A stretch of DNA of 64,000 nt from Thiobaca trueperi (GCF_004342175.1 NZ_SMAO01000008.1:124001-188000); one strand, 5' to 3'. Numbered from the stretch's first letter, positions 39,150 to 49,266 are shown. The notes: generated from the letters alone by a model not told the origin. Made by a program: numbers and translations.

Positions 39150-40106
39150 ATGAGTGAGTCATCCAGACCCGATAGGCCGCTCGACCCGACTGAGGACGCC
39201 GATGTCGTTGTCAGGACGATTCTGCGCGGCCTGTTCTCAACCCTGTTGGCAACGCTCGACGGGGTGCGGGCGAATGAGGATCCCGAGCCGCTGCACGATC
39301 TGCGCGTCGCCACCCGACGGATCCGTTCGGTGCTGACGCAGGTGCGCGGCGTCTTTCCCGAGCATGAGGTGGCCGATTACAAGGCCCGCTTCGCCTGGCT
39401 CCAGGGCGTGACCGGCCCGGTGCGCGATCTGGATGTCTATCTGCTCGGTTTCGAGACCGACCGGCAATGTCTTCCGGCCCCGCTGCGACCCTGTCTTGAA
39501 CCGCTGCACGCGGAGCTGTCGCACCGTTACGACGATGAGCGAGGGCATCTGCTGACCGCGCTCGACTCTGACGCCTTTGTCCGACTGATTGAGGACTGGC
39601 GTGTCTTTCTGGACGCGCCGGTCGCCGCGCAGCGACCGGGACAGATCATCCCCGTCAACGCCCGGCGTCCCATCAAGGCCGTCGCCGATGCACAGATCCG
39701 GCGTCTGGCGAAGCGCGTGCGGCGCGAAGGGCGGGCGATCCGCCCGGACTCGCCACCCGAGGCGCTCCATGCGCTGCGCAAGCATTGCAAGAAGCTGCGC
39801 TACCTGATGGAGTTTTTCCAGGGTCTCTATCCGAAGCGCGACATCCGCCAGCTCATCGATCTGCTCAAGACCCTGCTCGATCAACTCGGACACTTTCAGG
39901 ATCTGAGCGTCCAGGCCCGCTATCTGACCGAACTGGCGCGGCATCTGCACGAGACGGGACAGGCCGGGACGGACACCCTGCTGGCAATGGGCGCACTGAT
40001 CGGGCGCCTGCTGGAGCGCCAGCAGGTCGCCCGCGACGCCTTCGACGAGGTCTTCGCCGGCTATCTGGACCCATCGCATCAGCGATTGCTGCGTGCGCTC
40101 TTCTAA
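39150..40106 (+). CDS. CHAD domain protein
   Basis: 318 residues, entirely a CHAD (conserved histidine alpha-helical) domain in two four-helix halves: PLHDLRVATRRIRSVLTQVR, LGVTGPVRDLDVYL-type WLQGVTGPVRDLDVYLLG, EALHALRKHCKKLRYLMEFF and FQDLSVQARYLTELA. CHAD domains bind polyphosphate through basic and histidine residues. It has no CYTH partner domain. The TAA stop (40104-40106) is formed by the start of a type 1 repeat unit. An HD-domain nucleotide hydrolase follows, suggesting a polyphosphate/stringent link. Confidence 0.92.
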   Translation: MSESSRPDRPLDPTEDADVVVRTILRGLFSTLLATLDGVRANEDPEPLHDLRVATRRIRSVLTQVRGVFPEHEVADYKARFAWLQGVTGPVRDLDVYLLGFETDRQCLPAPLRPCLEPLHAELSHRYDDERGHLLTALDSDAFVRLIEDWRVFLDAPVAAQRPGQIIPVNARRPIKAVADAQIRRLAKRVRREGRAIRPDSPPEALHALRKHCKKLRYLMEFFQGLYPKRDIRQLIDLLKTLLDQLGHFQDLSVQARYLTELARHLHETGQAGTDTLLAMGALIGRLLERQQVARDAFDEVFAGYLDPSHQRLLRALF

Positions 40107-40189
40107 ACCGCGCCCGGTGCGGCATGTGATCGTTGAGGATTGAATCGGCCTTGGCAGAATCGACGGACGTTCGAGTGGGCGCGGTTTAA
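40103..40189. repeat. TTAAACCGCG repeat, locus G (single type 1 unit)
   Basis: 87-nt unit starting CTAAACCGCG and ending CGCGGTTTAA, with the type 1 core (CCCGGTGCGGCATGTGAT...GGCCTTGGCAGAATCGACG). It lacks the AT linker and second unit. It separates two codirectional genes, provides the stop codon of the CHAD gene and ends 13 nt before the next start. Confidence 0.9.
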
Positions 40190-40202
40190 CAGGAGCCTCA
40201 AA

Positions 40203-40736
40203 ATGAATCAGTCAGACTTCGCGCTGGTGGCCGACGCACTGAGCTTCGCCGCGCACAAGCACCGGGATCAGCGGCGCAAGGATCGTGAGGCGTCGCCCTA
40301 TATCAATCATCCCATCGCACTGATGCGGGTGCTGGCGCTGGAGGCCGGCGTGCAGGATCCGCTGCTGCTCTGTGCCGCCCTGCTGCATGACACGGTGGAG
40401 GATACGCAGACCACGCCCGACGAACTGGCCGAGCGTTTCGGCCCCGCGATCCGCGATCTGGTGATGGAGGTCACGGACGACAAAAGCCTGCCCAAGGCCG
40501 AGCGCAAGGCCTTGCAGATCCGGCATGCGGCGGGTGCGAGCGAGCGGGCGCGACTGCTGAAGCTGGCCGACAAGATCTGCAATCTGCGCGACATGGCCGA
40601 CAGCCCGCCGCATGACTGGGATCTCCAGCGCCGCCGGGAATATTTCGACTGGGTTGCCGCCGTGGTGGAACAGGTGCGGGGAACGCATTCAGGACTGGAG
40701 CAAATCTTCGATCTGGCCTATGCTCGCCGCCCCTGA
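40203..40736 (+). CDS. HD-domain protein, MESH1/SpoT-hydrolase-like
   Basis: 177 residues from the ATG at 40203, which has AGGAG 9 nt upstream. An HD domain fold like the hydrolase half of RelA/SpoT: FAAHKHRDQRRKDREASPYINHPIALM, the HD pair in AALLHDTVEDTQTTPDEL, and KLADKICNLRDMADSPP with the metal-binding Asp. No synthetase, TGS or ACT domain is present, so it would be a small alarmone (ppGpp) hydrolase. It is downstream of the CHAD gene across one repeat and ends in a strong terminator. Confidence 0.88.
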   Translation: MNQSDFALVADALSFAAHKHRDQRRKDREASPYINHPIALMRVLALEAGVQDPLLLCAALLHDTVEDTQTTPDELAERFGPAIRDLVMEVTDDKSLPKAERKALQIRHAAGASERARLLKLADKICNLRDMADSPPHDWDLQRRREYFDWVAAVVEQVRGTHSGLEQIFDLAYARRP

Positions 40737-40774
40737 GCGACCCGCTTCACAGGCTGGTTCGCCCGGATCATCGA

Positions 40775-40797
40775 CCGCCGCACTCAGCGGCGGTTTT
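40775..40797 (+). terminator. rho-independent terminator after the HD gene
   Basis: Perfect 7-bp stem CCGCCGC/GCGGCGG with loop ACTCA, followed by TTTTGCG, 39 nt beyond the stop. It separates the HD gene from terC. I looked here for a yybP-ykoY manganese riboswitch, common ahead of terC-like genes, and found none. Confidence 0.85.
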
Positions 40798-40840
40798 GCG
40801 TTGCGTTTTATTCACCCCTGCTGAACCCTGGAGCAATCGT

Positions 40841-41857
40841 ATGGAGCATTTCGGATTTCCGACCGAAACCATCGTCATTTTTTTGACCGTGGTCGGCGTC
40901 TCACTGTATCTGGATCTGTTCTCGCATCGGCACACCACTGAAATCAGCGTCTCGAACGCGGCCAAATGGTCGGCGTTCTGGGTGTTCCTGGCGCTCTGTT
41001 TTTATGGCTATCTCTGGGGACGTTTCTCCAAGGAATGGGCCGATCTCTATCTCGCCGGCTATTTCCTCGAAAAGAGTCTGTCGGTGGACAATCTGATGGT
41101 CTTCATGGCCATCTTCGCCTCCTTTGGCATCAAATCCGGCCTCCAGCACCGCATCCTCTACTGGGGTATCCTCGGCGCGCTGCTGTTCCGGGCGCTCTTC
41201 GTGCTGATCGGCGCCAGTCTCTTCATGGCCAGCCCCTGGGTCGGGTTCGTCTTTGCCGCACTGGTTGCCTGGAGCGGCGTGCAGATGCTCAAGAGCCGTG
41301 GCGATGGCGAAGAGATCGAGGATTACGGCAATCACTGGAGCGTGCGTCTGACCGGCAGGGCGATGCCGATTTACACCCGGCTGCATTTCGACCGTTTCTT
41401 CGTCAAGCATGAGGAATTGTTCGTCGGTCGCGAGGAGGCCGAGCGACATGCCCAGGTCACTCGTAAAGGGCTCATCTATGCGACCCCCGCCTTCCTCTGT
41501 CTGGCGACCATCGAAACCTCGGACCTCGCCTTTTCATTCGACTCCGTGCCAGCGGTCATCGCCGTGACCCAGGAACCGCTCCTGGTCTATGCCGCCATGA
41601 TCTTCGCCATCCTCGGTCTGCGCAGTCTCTATTTCGTGCTGGCGGCGCTGACCCGTTATCTGGTCCATCTGGAAAAGGCCGTCATCGCGCTGCTCTTCTT
41701 CATCGCGGCGAAAATGGCGCTGCAATCCTGGAACCACGCCATCGGCGATACCGGGCTGCATATCTCGCCGGGAACCAGCCTCATGATCGTGCTTGGCATG
41801 CTGGCGATCGGCGTCATCGCCTCGCTGGTCTTTCCCGAGAAAAAAGACACCGCTTAA
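40841..41857 (+). CDS. TerC family integral membrane protein
   Basis: 338 residues from the ATG at 40841 (GGAG 9 nt before). About eight to nine helices. TerC/Alx signatures: FLEKSLSVDNLMVFMAIFASFGI, FRALFVLIGASLF, ALVAWSGVQML, TPAFLCLATIETSDLAFSFDSVPAVIAVTQEP and LGLRSLYFVLAAL. The acidic residues in these segments are the presumed metal-binding sites. Family members export manganese or are linked to tellurite resistance and protein export. Which applies here cannot be told. It is convergent with mutS. Confidence 0.9.
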   Translation: MEHFGFPTETIVIFLTVVGVSLYLDLFSHRHTTEISVSNAAKWSAFWVFLALCFYGYLWGRFSKEWADLYLAGYFLEKSLSVDNLMVFMAIFASFGIKSGLQHRILYWGILGALLFRALFVLIGASLFMASPWVGFVFAALVAWSGVQMLKSRGDGEEIEDYGNHWSVRLTGRAMPIYTRLHFDRFFVKHEELFVGREEAERHAQVTRKGLIYATPAFLCLATIETSDLAFSFDSVPAVIAVTQEPLLVYAAMIFAILGLRSLYFVLAALTRYLVHLEKAVIALLFFIAAKMALQSWNHAIGDTGLHISPGTSLMIVLGMLAIGVIASLVFPEKKDTA

Positions 41858-41900
41858 GGTGATTTTCTGAAGGCTCCATACCGGATAACACGCCACGAAT

Positions 41901-41945
41901 AGACAGGATTAACAGGTGATTGTTTTAAATCCTGTTAATCCTGTC
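41901..41945. repeat. ACAGGATTAACAGGATT palindromic repeat, copy 4
   Basis: Short copy: left arm AGACAGGATTAACAGG, right arm CCTGTTAATCCTGTC, with centre TGATTGTTTTAAAT. Almost perfect 15-bp hairpin between the convergent terC and mutS genes, where it could end both transcripts. Confidence 0.85.
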
Positions 41946-42022
41946 CAATTGGCGGTCTTTCAGGCTGGTAGAAACTTTCCCGGAAAGCGTCCAGGCGCCC
42001 GGCTGGAGTCGCATGGGCCGGG

Positions 42023-44626
42023 TCATGCCGGCTCCAGCATCCCCTTCAACCGATAAAGCGTCTCCAGCGCCGCGCGGGGCGTGAGGCTGTCCGGGTCCAG
42101 TTCGCGCAGTGCCGCACAAACCGGGGGATCGGGGATCGGCTCGGGTTCCGGGGTCAGCGGAAACAGCGAGAGCTGCACCGATTCGCGCTCGGCGTGACGC
42201 CGGGCGGTCTCTTCCAGTTCGCGCAGCCGTTCACGGGCGCGGGCGATGACCGGAGCGGGCACGCCGGCAAGCGCGGCGACCGCCAGACCATAGCTCTGAT
42301 TCGCCGGCCCATCGCGCAGCGCGTGCAGGAAGACGATGGATTGACCATGCTCGACCGCGTCCAGATGCACATTGGCAATGCCGGGATATTCGTCCGGCAG
42401 CGTGGTCAGCTCGAAATAATGGGTGGCGAAGAGGCTGTAGGCGCCGATGCGGGTCGCCAGTTCCACCCCGCACGACCAGGCCAGCGAAAGTCCGTCGAAG
42501 GTGCTGGTGCCGCGTCCGATCTCGTCCATCAGCACCAGGCTCTGCGCGGTGGCGTTGTGGAGGATGTTGGCCGTTTCTTCCATTTCGACCATGAAGGTCG
42601 AGCGTCCGCCGGCCAGATCGTCCGAGGCGCCGATGCGCGAGAAGATGCGGTCCACCGGGCCGATGATGGCCGACCGCGCCGGGACGAAGCTGCCGACATG
42701 CGCCAGCAGCACGATGAGCGCGTTCTGACGCATATAAGTGGATTTGCCGCCCATGTTGGGGCCGGTGATGACCAGCATCCGCCGTCGGGCGTCGAGCCGC
42801 AGACTGTTGGCGACAAACGGCGTATCGATCACGCCTTCCACCACCGGATGACGACCATCCTGAATCTCGATCAGGGCCGTGTCTGTCAGCTCCGGACAGC
42901 TCCAGTTCAGGGTCTCGGCGCGCTCGGCCAGATTGGCGATGGCGTCGAGCGTGGCGATGCTGGTGGCGCTGGTCTGCAAGGGTGTCAGGGATTCGGCCAA
43001 CTGACCGGTCAGCGATTCATAGAGCGCCTTTTCGCGCGCCAGCGCCCGCTCGCGGCTGCTGAGAACCCTGTCCTCGAATTGCTTGAGTTCGGGCGTGATG
43101 TACCGCTCCGCGCCTTTGAGCGTCTGACGGCGGATATAGTCTGCCGGCACCTGATCGGCCTGGGCGCGGCCCAGTTCGATGTAATAACCGTGAACCCGGT
43201 TGTAACCGACCTTGAGTCCGGGCAGACCGGTGCGCTCGCGCTCGCGGGACTCCAGATCGAGCAGAAAGCGGTCGGCGTTGCGCGACAGATCGCGCAGTTC
43301 GTCCAGTTCGGCATCGAAACCGGGGGCGATGACGCCACCGTCGCGGATCAGCATCGGCGGCTGGGGGATGATGGCGCGCTGGAGCAGATCGAGAATGGCG
43401 GGATGCGCGCCGATCCCCGCGTCCAGACGCACGAGCAGCGGATCGTCCATGCCGGCCAGCAGGTCGTGCAGCGCGGGCAGTGACGCGAGCGAGTCGCGCA
43501 GTGTCGTGAGATCGCGCGGGCGCGCCGTGCCCAGCGCCACGCGGGCGAGGATGCGCTCCAGATCGCCGATGCCGGCCAGCGCCCGGTGCAGATCGGCCAG
43601 ATTGCCTTCGGCGATCAGGGCGCGAATCGCCGCATGCCGTTCGCTTACTGCCAGCCGGTCACGCAGCGGACGATTCAGCCAGCGGCGCAGCAGCCGGCTG
43701 CCCATCGCGGTCGCCGTGCGATCCAGCACGCCGGCCAGGGTGTGTTCGGCGCGGCTGCTCAGGCTCTCGGTCAGTTCCAGATTGCGCCGGGTCGCGGCGT
43801 CGAGAATGAGCGCCTCATCGCGCTGTTCGGTGGTCAGACCGCGCAGATGGGGCAGGGCGGCGAACTGGGTGTCGCGGACATACTGGAGCAGACAGCCCGC
43901 CGCACCGACCGCCAGCCGCAGCGCGGCACAGCCGAAACCGGCCAGATCGCGGGTACCGAACTGCTGGCAGAGCAGCCGCTCCCCGCTGTCCGGATCCAGA
44001 TGCCAGAGCGGACGGCGGGTGACACCATGCCCGATCCGCAGCTCGTTCGGCAGCCGGCTGTCTTCCTCGATCAGGATCTCAGCCGGCTTGAGCCGTTCCA
44101 GCTCGCTCGCCAGCGCCTCGCGGGTCGTGACCTCCAGCACCGAGAAACGCCCGCTGGAGAGTTCCAGCACCGCCAGACCGAAACTGTCCTTGCCCTCGGC
44201 GACGGCGGCCAGCAGGTTCTCGCGCCGATCCTCAAGCAGCGCCTCATCGGTGAGCGTGCCGGGCGTGACCACGCGCGTCACCCGCCGCTCCACCGGCCCC
44301 TTGCTCTTGGCCGGATCGCCGATCTGTTCGCAGATCGCCGCCGACTCACCTTTACGGACCAGCTTGGCCAGATAGCCTTCGAGTGCGTGATAGGGCACGC
44401 CCGCCATCGGAATGGGGCGACCGGCGGACTGACCGCGCTTGGTCAGGGTGATGTCCAGCAGCCGCGCCGCACGTTCTGCGTCCTCGAAGAAGAGTTCGTA
44501 GAAATCGCCCATGCGATAGAAGAGCAGCATCTGCGGATACTCGGCCTTGAGGCGCAGATAGTGCTGCATCACGGGGGTGTGACTTTGCAGGCCGTCCGGT
44601 ATCTGGTTGGTATCTTTACGAATCAA
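42023..44626 (-). CDS. mutS: DNA mismatch repair protein MutS
   Basis: 867 residues. Mismatch recognition domain with the phenylalanine wedge [15 protein letters not shown] (about residue 40), connector, lever/clamp, and ABC ATPase with Walker [14 protein letters not shown] (about 620), signature region [14 protein letters not shown] and Walker [18 protein letters not shown] beta-clamp binding motif QLSLF lies near residue 813. The start codon is TTG at 44626, giving 18 residues before MQHYL, close to the E. coli N-terminus; no ATG or GTG is available upstream in frame. Confidence 0.96.
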   Translation of the reverse strand: MIRKDTNQIPDGLQSHTPVMQHYLRLKAEYPQMLLFYRMGDFYELFFEDAERAARLLDITLTKRGQSAGRPIPMAGVPYHALEGYLAKLVRKGESAAICEQIGDPAKSKGPVERRVTRVVTPGTLTDEALLEDRRENLLAAVAEGKDSFGLAVLELSSGRFSVLEVTTREALASELERLKPAEILIEEDSRLPNELRIGHGVTRRPLWHLDPDSGERLLCQQFGTRDLAGFGCAALRLAVGAAGCLLQYVRDTQFAALPHLRGLTTEQRDEALILDAATRRNLELTESLSSRAEHTLAGVLDRTATAMGSRLLRRWLNRPLRDRLAVSERHAAIRALIAEGNLADLHRALAGIGDLERILARVALGTARPRDLTTLRDSLASLPALHDLLAGMDDPLLVRLDAGIGAHPAILDLLQRAIIPQPPMLIRDGGVIAPGFDAELDELRDLSRNADRFLLDLESRERERTGLPGLKVGYNRVHGYYIELGRAQADQVPADYIRRQTLKGAERYITPELKQFEDRVLSSRERALAREKALYESLTGQLAESLTPLQTSATSIATLDAIANLAERAETLNWSCPELTDTALIEIQDGRHPVVEGVIDTPFVANSLRLDARRRMLVITGPNMGGKSTYMRQNALIVLLAHVGSFVPARSAIIGPVDRIFSRIGASDDLAGGRSTFMVEMEETANILHNATAQSLVLMDEIGRGTSTFDGLSLAWSCGVELATRIGAYSLFATHYFELTTLPDEYPGIANVHLDAVEHGQSIVFLHALRDGPANQSYGLAVAALAGVPAPVIARARERLRELEETARRHAERESVQLSLFPLTPEPEPIPDPPVCAALRELDPDSLTPRAALETLYRLKGMLEPA

Positions 44627-44814
44627 TCTTTTAGCCTGCGATGTTAGAGGCTGGCGAGAAAATCGCCGAATGAAAACAAAGCATTACCCGTCTGTCAAAC
44701 GCCAAAATCGCCCGGAAATCCCGGGTCGTTGGAAAAACGCATCCAGCAGCATAACGAATCGGATAACCTCTTCGCCCTGCGATTCAGGGTGGTTTGACCA
44801 TTGCGAGAAGCCTC

Positions 44815-47800
44815 ATGGCCGATGACAAGACAATAAACGAAAAGAAACAGCGGCTGCTAACCCTGCTGCGGGAGATGTTCCAGCTCGACCAGCCCGATCT
44901 GGATTTCGGGCTGTACCGCATCCTGCACGCCAGGCGCGGGCAGGTCGAAGCCTTCCTCGAAACCGAATTCGATCAACTGATCGACAGGGTGTTTGCTGAT
45001 CGCGGTGCGCGCCACGAGGAAGAAGCCAGGAAGGACTACGAAGCGGCACGCCAGCAGGCCATCGAATTCGGTGCGCCGGATCCCGATGCGGCGCCCAAGG
45101 TGCAGCAGGCTCGTGCCCGCTACGAAGTCGTCCGCCTGACCGGCGGCGAGGATGCCGAGATTTACGACCATCTGCATCGCTTCTTCTCGCGCTACTACGA
45201 TCAGGGCGATTTCATGTCCCTGCGCCGTTACGGCAAGGGCGCAGCCGGTGGTGCGGAAACCTATGCGGTGCCCTACGACGGCGCCGAAGTCGTGCTGCAC
45301 TGGGCCAACAAGGACCAGTATTACATCAAGACCACTGAGAACTTCGCTGAATTCAGCTTCGATCCGCGCCAGGCATTGCAGAAGGACGAACGCGGCATCA
45401 CCCGCAGCCTGTTTGAAGAAGAAGGCGGCGGCGGGACGGCGCTCAAGGTCCATTTCCGCCTCGTCAATGCCGCCGAAGGCACGCACAACAACGTGAAGGC
45501 GGCTGACCGCGACGAGCGTTACTTCATTCTCGACGCCGACACCCCGCTTGCATGGGACGGCAATGAGCTGATTGTCCACATCAATTTCCGCACCGACCCG
45601 GAAAAGACCGGCCAGAAGGCCAAGTGGCAGGACAAGCGCAACGAGCAACTGGTGCAGACCGTGCTCGATCAACTGGCCCGTCATTCCCGGGACGGCGGGA
45701 ATCCAGAACGCGCCGCTGCCTATCACACTGTACTGAGCCGGGACGTCCCCAAGGGCAAGGATAGGAAGCAGCCCCTGCTGGCGCGTTACCTCGGCCAATA
45801 CACCGCCAGCAACACCATGGATTACTTCATCCATAAGGATCTCGGGGGCTTCCTGCGACGTGAGCTGGATTTCTATTTGAAGAATGAAGTCATCAAACTG
45901 GATGACTTCATGGGCGGCGAGGATGCCGACGTGAAGGCCGGCGTCACCGAGGCGCGTCTGAAGGCCATGACGGATGCCCTGGAGAAAGCGCAGGTCATTC
46001 GCCTGTTGGCGCAGCGCCTGATCGATTTCCTCGCCCAGCTTGAAGACTTCCAGAAAAAGCTCTGGCTGAAAAAGAAGTTCGTCGTCGAGACGCACTACTG
46101 CATCACGCTGGATCGCATCCCCGAGACGTTCTATCCCGAGATCGCGGCGAATGAACGGCAGCGGGAGGAGTGGGTGAAGCTGTTTGCGATTGATGAGATT
46201 GAGGGCGATCTGGCGACGCCGGCTTATTCTGTGCCACTGACAGTTGAGTTTCTTAAAGATAATCCCTCTTTGGTGCTTGATACCGCACTCTTTTCTGATC
46301 AATTCAAGCAAACGCTCATTCAAATCATCGAAGGTCTGGACGAACAGATTCAGGGTCTGTTGCTGCACGCAGAAAATAGCCATGCGCTGCGTTTGATGAG
46401 CAGCAAGTTACGCAACCAAATCCAGTCTATCTACATCGATCCGCCTTACAACACCGGTTCGGATGGCTTTCGTTATAAGGATGCTTATCGCCACGCCTCC
46501 TGGCTCGCCATGATCGACGAACGATTGCGTCTGGCGCATGTGCTGGCATCGGAACAAACGTCGTTGTTTGTGTCGCTCGACGACAATGAGCAGGCCGTCT
46601 TCCGACAAGCTGCGGATGCCGTGTGGGGGCGTGAGAATTTCGTCGCGACGGTGATCTGGCAAAAGGTTTACTCCCCCAAAAATTCAGCGCGGCATTTTTC
46701 GGAAGACCATGATTTCGTGTTGGTGTATGCCAGAAGTGCCGCAAACTGGACACCTTTTTTACTGCCGCGCACGGCGGAAATGGAGGCGCGTTACAGCAAT
46801 CCCGACCAGGATCCGCGCGGACCTTGGAAGCCGGGCGACGTTTCCGCACGCAACCCTTACAGCGAAGGTCGCTATCCGATCACCTGTCCCTCCGGGCGCG
46901 TCATTCCCGGTCCGCCGCCAGGAAGATACTGGGTGATTTCCAAAACGAAATTCGACGAACTGAATCGCGATGGTCGCATCTGGTGGGGAGAAACCGGAAA
47001 CAACGTGCCTGCGATCAAGCGCTTTCTTTCCGAGGTCAAACAGGGGCGAGTCCCCCAAACCATCTGGCTCTACGCCGAGGTTGGCCATACGCAAGACGCC
47101 AAAAAGGAATTGCTCGCCTGCGTCCGGCTGGATGCAGAAGAAGTGGTTTTTCAGACCCCCAAACCCACCGCCTTGCTACGCCGGGTCCTGGCGTTGGCGA
47201 CCCGTCCCGAATCGTCGGATTGGGTGCTGGATTTTTTCGCCGGTTCCGCGACGACAGCCCATGCGGTCATTCAGCAAAATCGCGAAGACAGTGGGCAGCG
47301 TCGCTATGCCCTGGTGGAGATGGAGGATTACTTCGATCAACTGGTGTTGCCGCGCGTCAAGAAGGCGATCTACGCCAGCCAATGGGCCGATGGCAAGCCG
47401 CTCGCACGCGATGGCGTTTCGCACTGTTTCAAATACCTTCGTCTCGAATCCTACGAAGATTGCCTGAACAACCTCAGGCTCAATGATCGAGACGAGGGCG
47501 TTCGCATGCTGGACGATGCTGACGTCCAGCGCGACTACCTGCTGCGATACATGCTCGATGTCGAAACCCAGGGCAGCCAAAGCCTGCTCAATGTGGCGCA
47601 GTTCCGCGATCCGACGGCCTATCGGTTGGAGATCAGGAAAGCCGGTTCCGACGAGCGCGAGCAGCGCAGCGTCGATCTGGTCGAGACCTTCAACTGGCTG
47701 ATTGGCCTGCATGTCGATCGGCTGCACGCCGGCAGGCGCTTCACGGCGACCTTTGTCCGCAAGCCCGATCCCTTGTTGCCGGGAGATGCGAAGACCCGCC

Positions 47801-48174
47801 TGCACGTGGAGACGCTGACCGACGTTCAGCCCTCTCCCCCGGCCCCTCTCCCGGAGGGCGAGGGGAGCAAAACCTGGTGGTTCCGTCCCGTGGAGGGCAC
47901 TATCCGCGCCCGGACGGGCGATGACCGGCACCGGCAAAGCGTGCTGGTGCTCTGGCGCACGCTGACCGACGACCCCGAGCAGGACGCAGCGGTGCTCGAT
48001 GCCTTCCTGTCGCAACAGATGAAGTGGAATCCGACGCGGCGCGAGGACAGGACGCTCTATGACATCGTCTACATCAACGGCACGCACAACCTGCCGAATC
48101 TCGGCAGGTATGGCGAGGTGCGGCTGCTCGAAGAGGAATTCCATCGCCGCATGTGGGCGGGAGAGGAGGTCTGA
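44815..48174 (+). CDS. type III restriction-modification methyltransferase (Mod), enlarged
   Basis: 1119 residues from the ATG at 44815 (TTG at 44794 is possible). Beta-class adenine methyltransferase: catalytic motif IDPPYNTGSDGF (about residue 542) precedes the SAM motif DFFAGSATTAHAV (about 806), with the target recognition region between. The first 450 residues form a large extra N-terminal part, so it is nearly twice as long as classical Mod (about 650). Two dispersed-repeat palindromes are embedded in frame (about residues 289-299 and 1005-1018). It modifies DNA to protect it from the res product. It is followed after 3 nt by the ATPase gene, whose ribosome site lies in the mod 3' end. 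Confidence 0.9.
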   Translation: MADDKTINEKKQRLLTLLREMFQLDQPDLDFGLYRILHARRGQVEAFLETEFDQLIDRVFADRGARHEEEARKDYEAARQQAIEFGAPDPDAAPKVQQARARYEVVRLTGGEDAEIYDHLHRFFSRYYDQGDFMSLRRYGKGAAGGAETYAVPYDGAEVVLHWANKDQYYIKTTENFAEFSFDPRQALQKDERGITRSLFEEEGGGGTALKVHFRLVNAAEGTHNNVKAADRDERYFILDADTPLAWDGNELIVHINFRTDPEKTGQKAKWQDKRNEQLVQTVLDQLARHSRDGGNPERAAAYHTVLSRDVPKGKDRKQPLLARYLGQYTASNTMDYFIHKDLGGFLRRELDFYLKNEVIKLDDFMGGEDADVKAGVTEARLKAMTDALEKAQVIRLLAQRLIDFLAQLEDFQKKLWLKKKFVVETHYCITLDRIPETFYPEIAANERQREEWVKLFAIDEIEGDLATPAYSVPLTVEFLKDNPSLVLDTALFSDQFKQTLIQIIEGLDEQIQGLLLHAENSHALRLMSSKLRNQIQSIYIDPPYNTGSDGFRYKDAYRHASWLAMIDERLRLAHVLASEQTSLFVSLDDNEQAVFRQAADAVWGRENFVATVIWQKVYSPKNSARHFSEDHDFVLVYARSAANWTPFLLPRTAEMEARYSNPDQDPRGPWKPGDVSARNPYSEGRYPITCPSGRVIPGPPPGRYWVISKTKFDELNRDGRIWWGETGNNVPAIKRFLSEVKQGRVPQTIWLYAEVGHTQDAKKELLACVRLDAEEVVFQTPKPTALLRRVLALATRPESSDWVLDFFAGSATTAHAVIQQNREDSGQRRYALVEMEDYFDQLVLPRVKKAIYASQWADGKPLARDGVSHCFKYLRLESYEDCLNNLRLNDRDEGVRMLDDADVQRDYLLRYMLDVETQGSQSLLNVAQFRDPTAYRLEIRKAGSDEREQRSVDLVETFNWLIGLHVDRLHAGRRFTATFVRKPDPLLPGDAKTRLHVETLTDVQPSPPAPLPEGEGSKTWWFRPVEGTIRARTGDDRHRQSVLVLWRTLTDDPEQDAAVLDAFLSQQMKWNPTRREDRTLYDIVYINGTHNLPNLGRYGEVRLLEEEFHRRMWAGEEV
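45683..45702. repeat. in-frame ATTCCCG/CGGGAAT palindrome inside mod
   Basis: Perfect 7-bp arms ATTCCCG/CGGGAAT with loop GGACGG, flanked by CCGTC and CCAGA. This is the core of the intergenic repeat commonly written TCATTCCCG...CGGGAATCCAG in proteobacteria. Here it codes for residues HSRDGGNPE within Mod without breaking the frame. Confidence 0.75.
47831..47866. repeat. in-frame CCCCTCTCCC/GGGCGAGGGG palindrome inside mod
   Basis: Arms CCCCTCTCCC (47843-47852) and GGGCGAGGGG (47856-47865) around GGA, preceded by CCTCTCCCCCGG. It has the form of a widespread intergenic repeat (CTCTCCCCCGGCCCCTCTCC...). It codes for PSPPAPLPEGEG in Mod. Confidence 0.75.
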
Positions 48175-48177
48175 TCG

Positions 48178-49266
48178 ATGCTCAACAAACTGACTGTCAA
48201 TGGCTTCAAGTCCATCGAATCCTGCGAGCTGGAACTGCAACGCCTCAATGTCGTGATCGGTCCCAACGGCGCCGGCAAGTCGAACCTCATCGGCGTGTTC
48301 CGCTTCCTCAATTCGGTGTTGTCGAAGCAGTTGCAACTTTACGTTGGCGAAAACGGTGGGTCGGATCGCCTGTTGCACCACGGCGAGAAGACCACGCCGA
48401 TGATGTCTTTCCGTTTTGATTTCGGATACAACGCTTACAGCTTCTGCCTGAAACCTGCGGTCGGAGACACGATGGTCTTTGATTGGGAGACGATCTATTT
48501 CCACGATACGCGCTATCTGCATCCATGGAATTTACAGATCGGCGCAGGGCATAAAGAGACTGTTCTGCACGATACAGCCAATACGTCTGGAAGTGGCCGC
48601 CGTGTGGCCGAGCATGTCTTGCAAGGGGTTCAGAACTGGGTGGTCTATCACTTCCACGACACGTCCAGCTCGGCGCCAGCGAAGAAGACGCAGGATATCG
48701 ACGACAACCGGGCATTTCGCCCCGATGCGGCCAACCTTGCGGCCTTTCTTTACTGGATGAAACTGAACCATCCGACCGAGTATCGGCACATCGTCGAGCA
48801 TATACAGTTGGTGGCGCCGTTCTTCGAGGATTTCGTTCTCGAACCTTCGCGCAACAACCCGAACAAGATCAAGCTGGAATGGCGACAGAAGGGATCGGGG
48901 GCCTATTTTGACGGTTTCTCTTTGTCCGACGGCACGCTGCGTTTCATCTGTCTTGCCGCGCTGTTGCTGCAACCGTCGCTGCCGTCGCTGATTCTCCTCG
49001 ACGAGCCGGAGCTTGGCCTGCATCCCTTCGCCATCACCATCCTTTCCGAGATGATCGAAGCCGCTGCCCGGCGCAGTCAGGTGATGCTGGCGACCCAGTC
49101 GGTCACGCTGCTGAACCAGTTTTCGCCCGAAGCGATCATCATCGCCAACAACGATGGTTTGCACACGAATTTCCGTCGCCTGACGGAGCAGGATTTGTCG
49201 ATCTGGATGAACGATTACAGCGTGGGCGACCTTTGGGAAAAAAACGTCATCGGAGGACGGCCCTGA
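48178..49266 (+). CDS. AAA/ABC-type ATPase (AAA_21, OLD/AriA-like)
   Basis: 362 residues. SMC/OLD-like ATPase: Walker A VIGPNGAGKSNLIGVF (residues 26-41), a long insertion with FHDTRYLHPWN and YHFHDTS, signature-like LSDGTLRFICLAALLL (about 250), Walker B LILLDEPELGLHP (about 273) and the switch region ATQSVTLLNQF (Gln where many have His). Same build as the ATPase half of two-gene defence systems (OLD, PARIS AriA). GGAGG in the end of mod serves as its ribosome site; its stop overlaps the next start (TGATG). It sits between mod and res, not at the operon edge. Confidence 0.9.
   Translation: MLNKLTVNGFKSIESCELELQRLNVVIGPNGAGKSNLIGVFRFLNSVLSKQLQLYVGENGGSDRLLHHGEKTTPMMSFRFDFGYNAYSFCLKPAVGDTMVFDWETIYFHDTRYLHPWNLQIGAGHKETVLHDTANTSGSGRRVAEHVLQGVQNWVVYHFHDTSSSAPAKKTQDIDDNRAFRPDAANLAAFLYWMKLNHPTEYRHIVEHIQLVAPFFEDFVLEPSRNNPNKIKLEWRQKGSGAYFDGFSLSDGTLRFICLAALLLQPSLPSLILLDEPELGLHPFAITILSEMIEAAARRSQVMLATQSVTLLNQFSPEAIIIANNDGLHTNFRRLTEQDLSIWMNDYSVGDLWEKNVIGGRP

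Noticed and set aside
40737-40840. yybP-ykoY manganese riboswitch ahead of the terC-like gene
   Set aside because: Only a simple terminator hairpin is present; the gap is too short for the riboswitch core.
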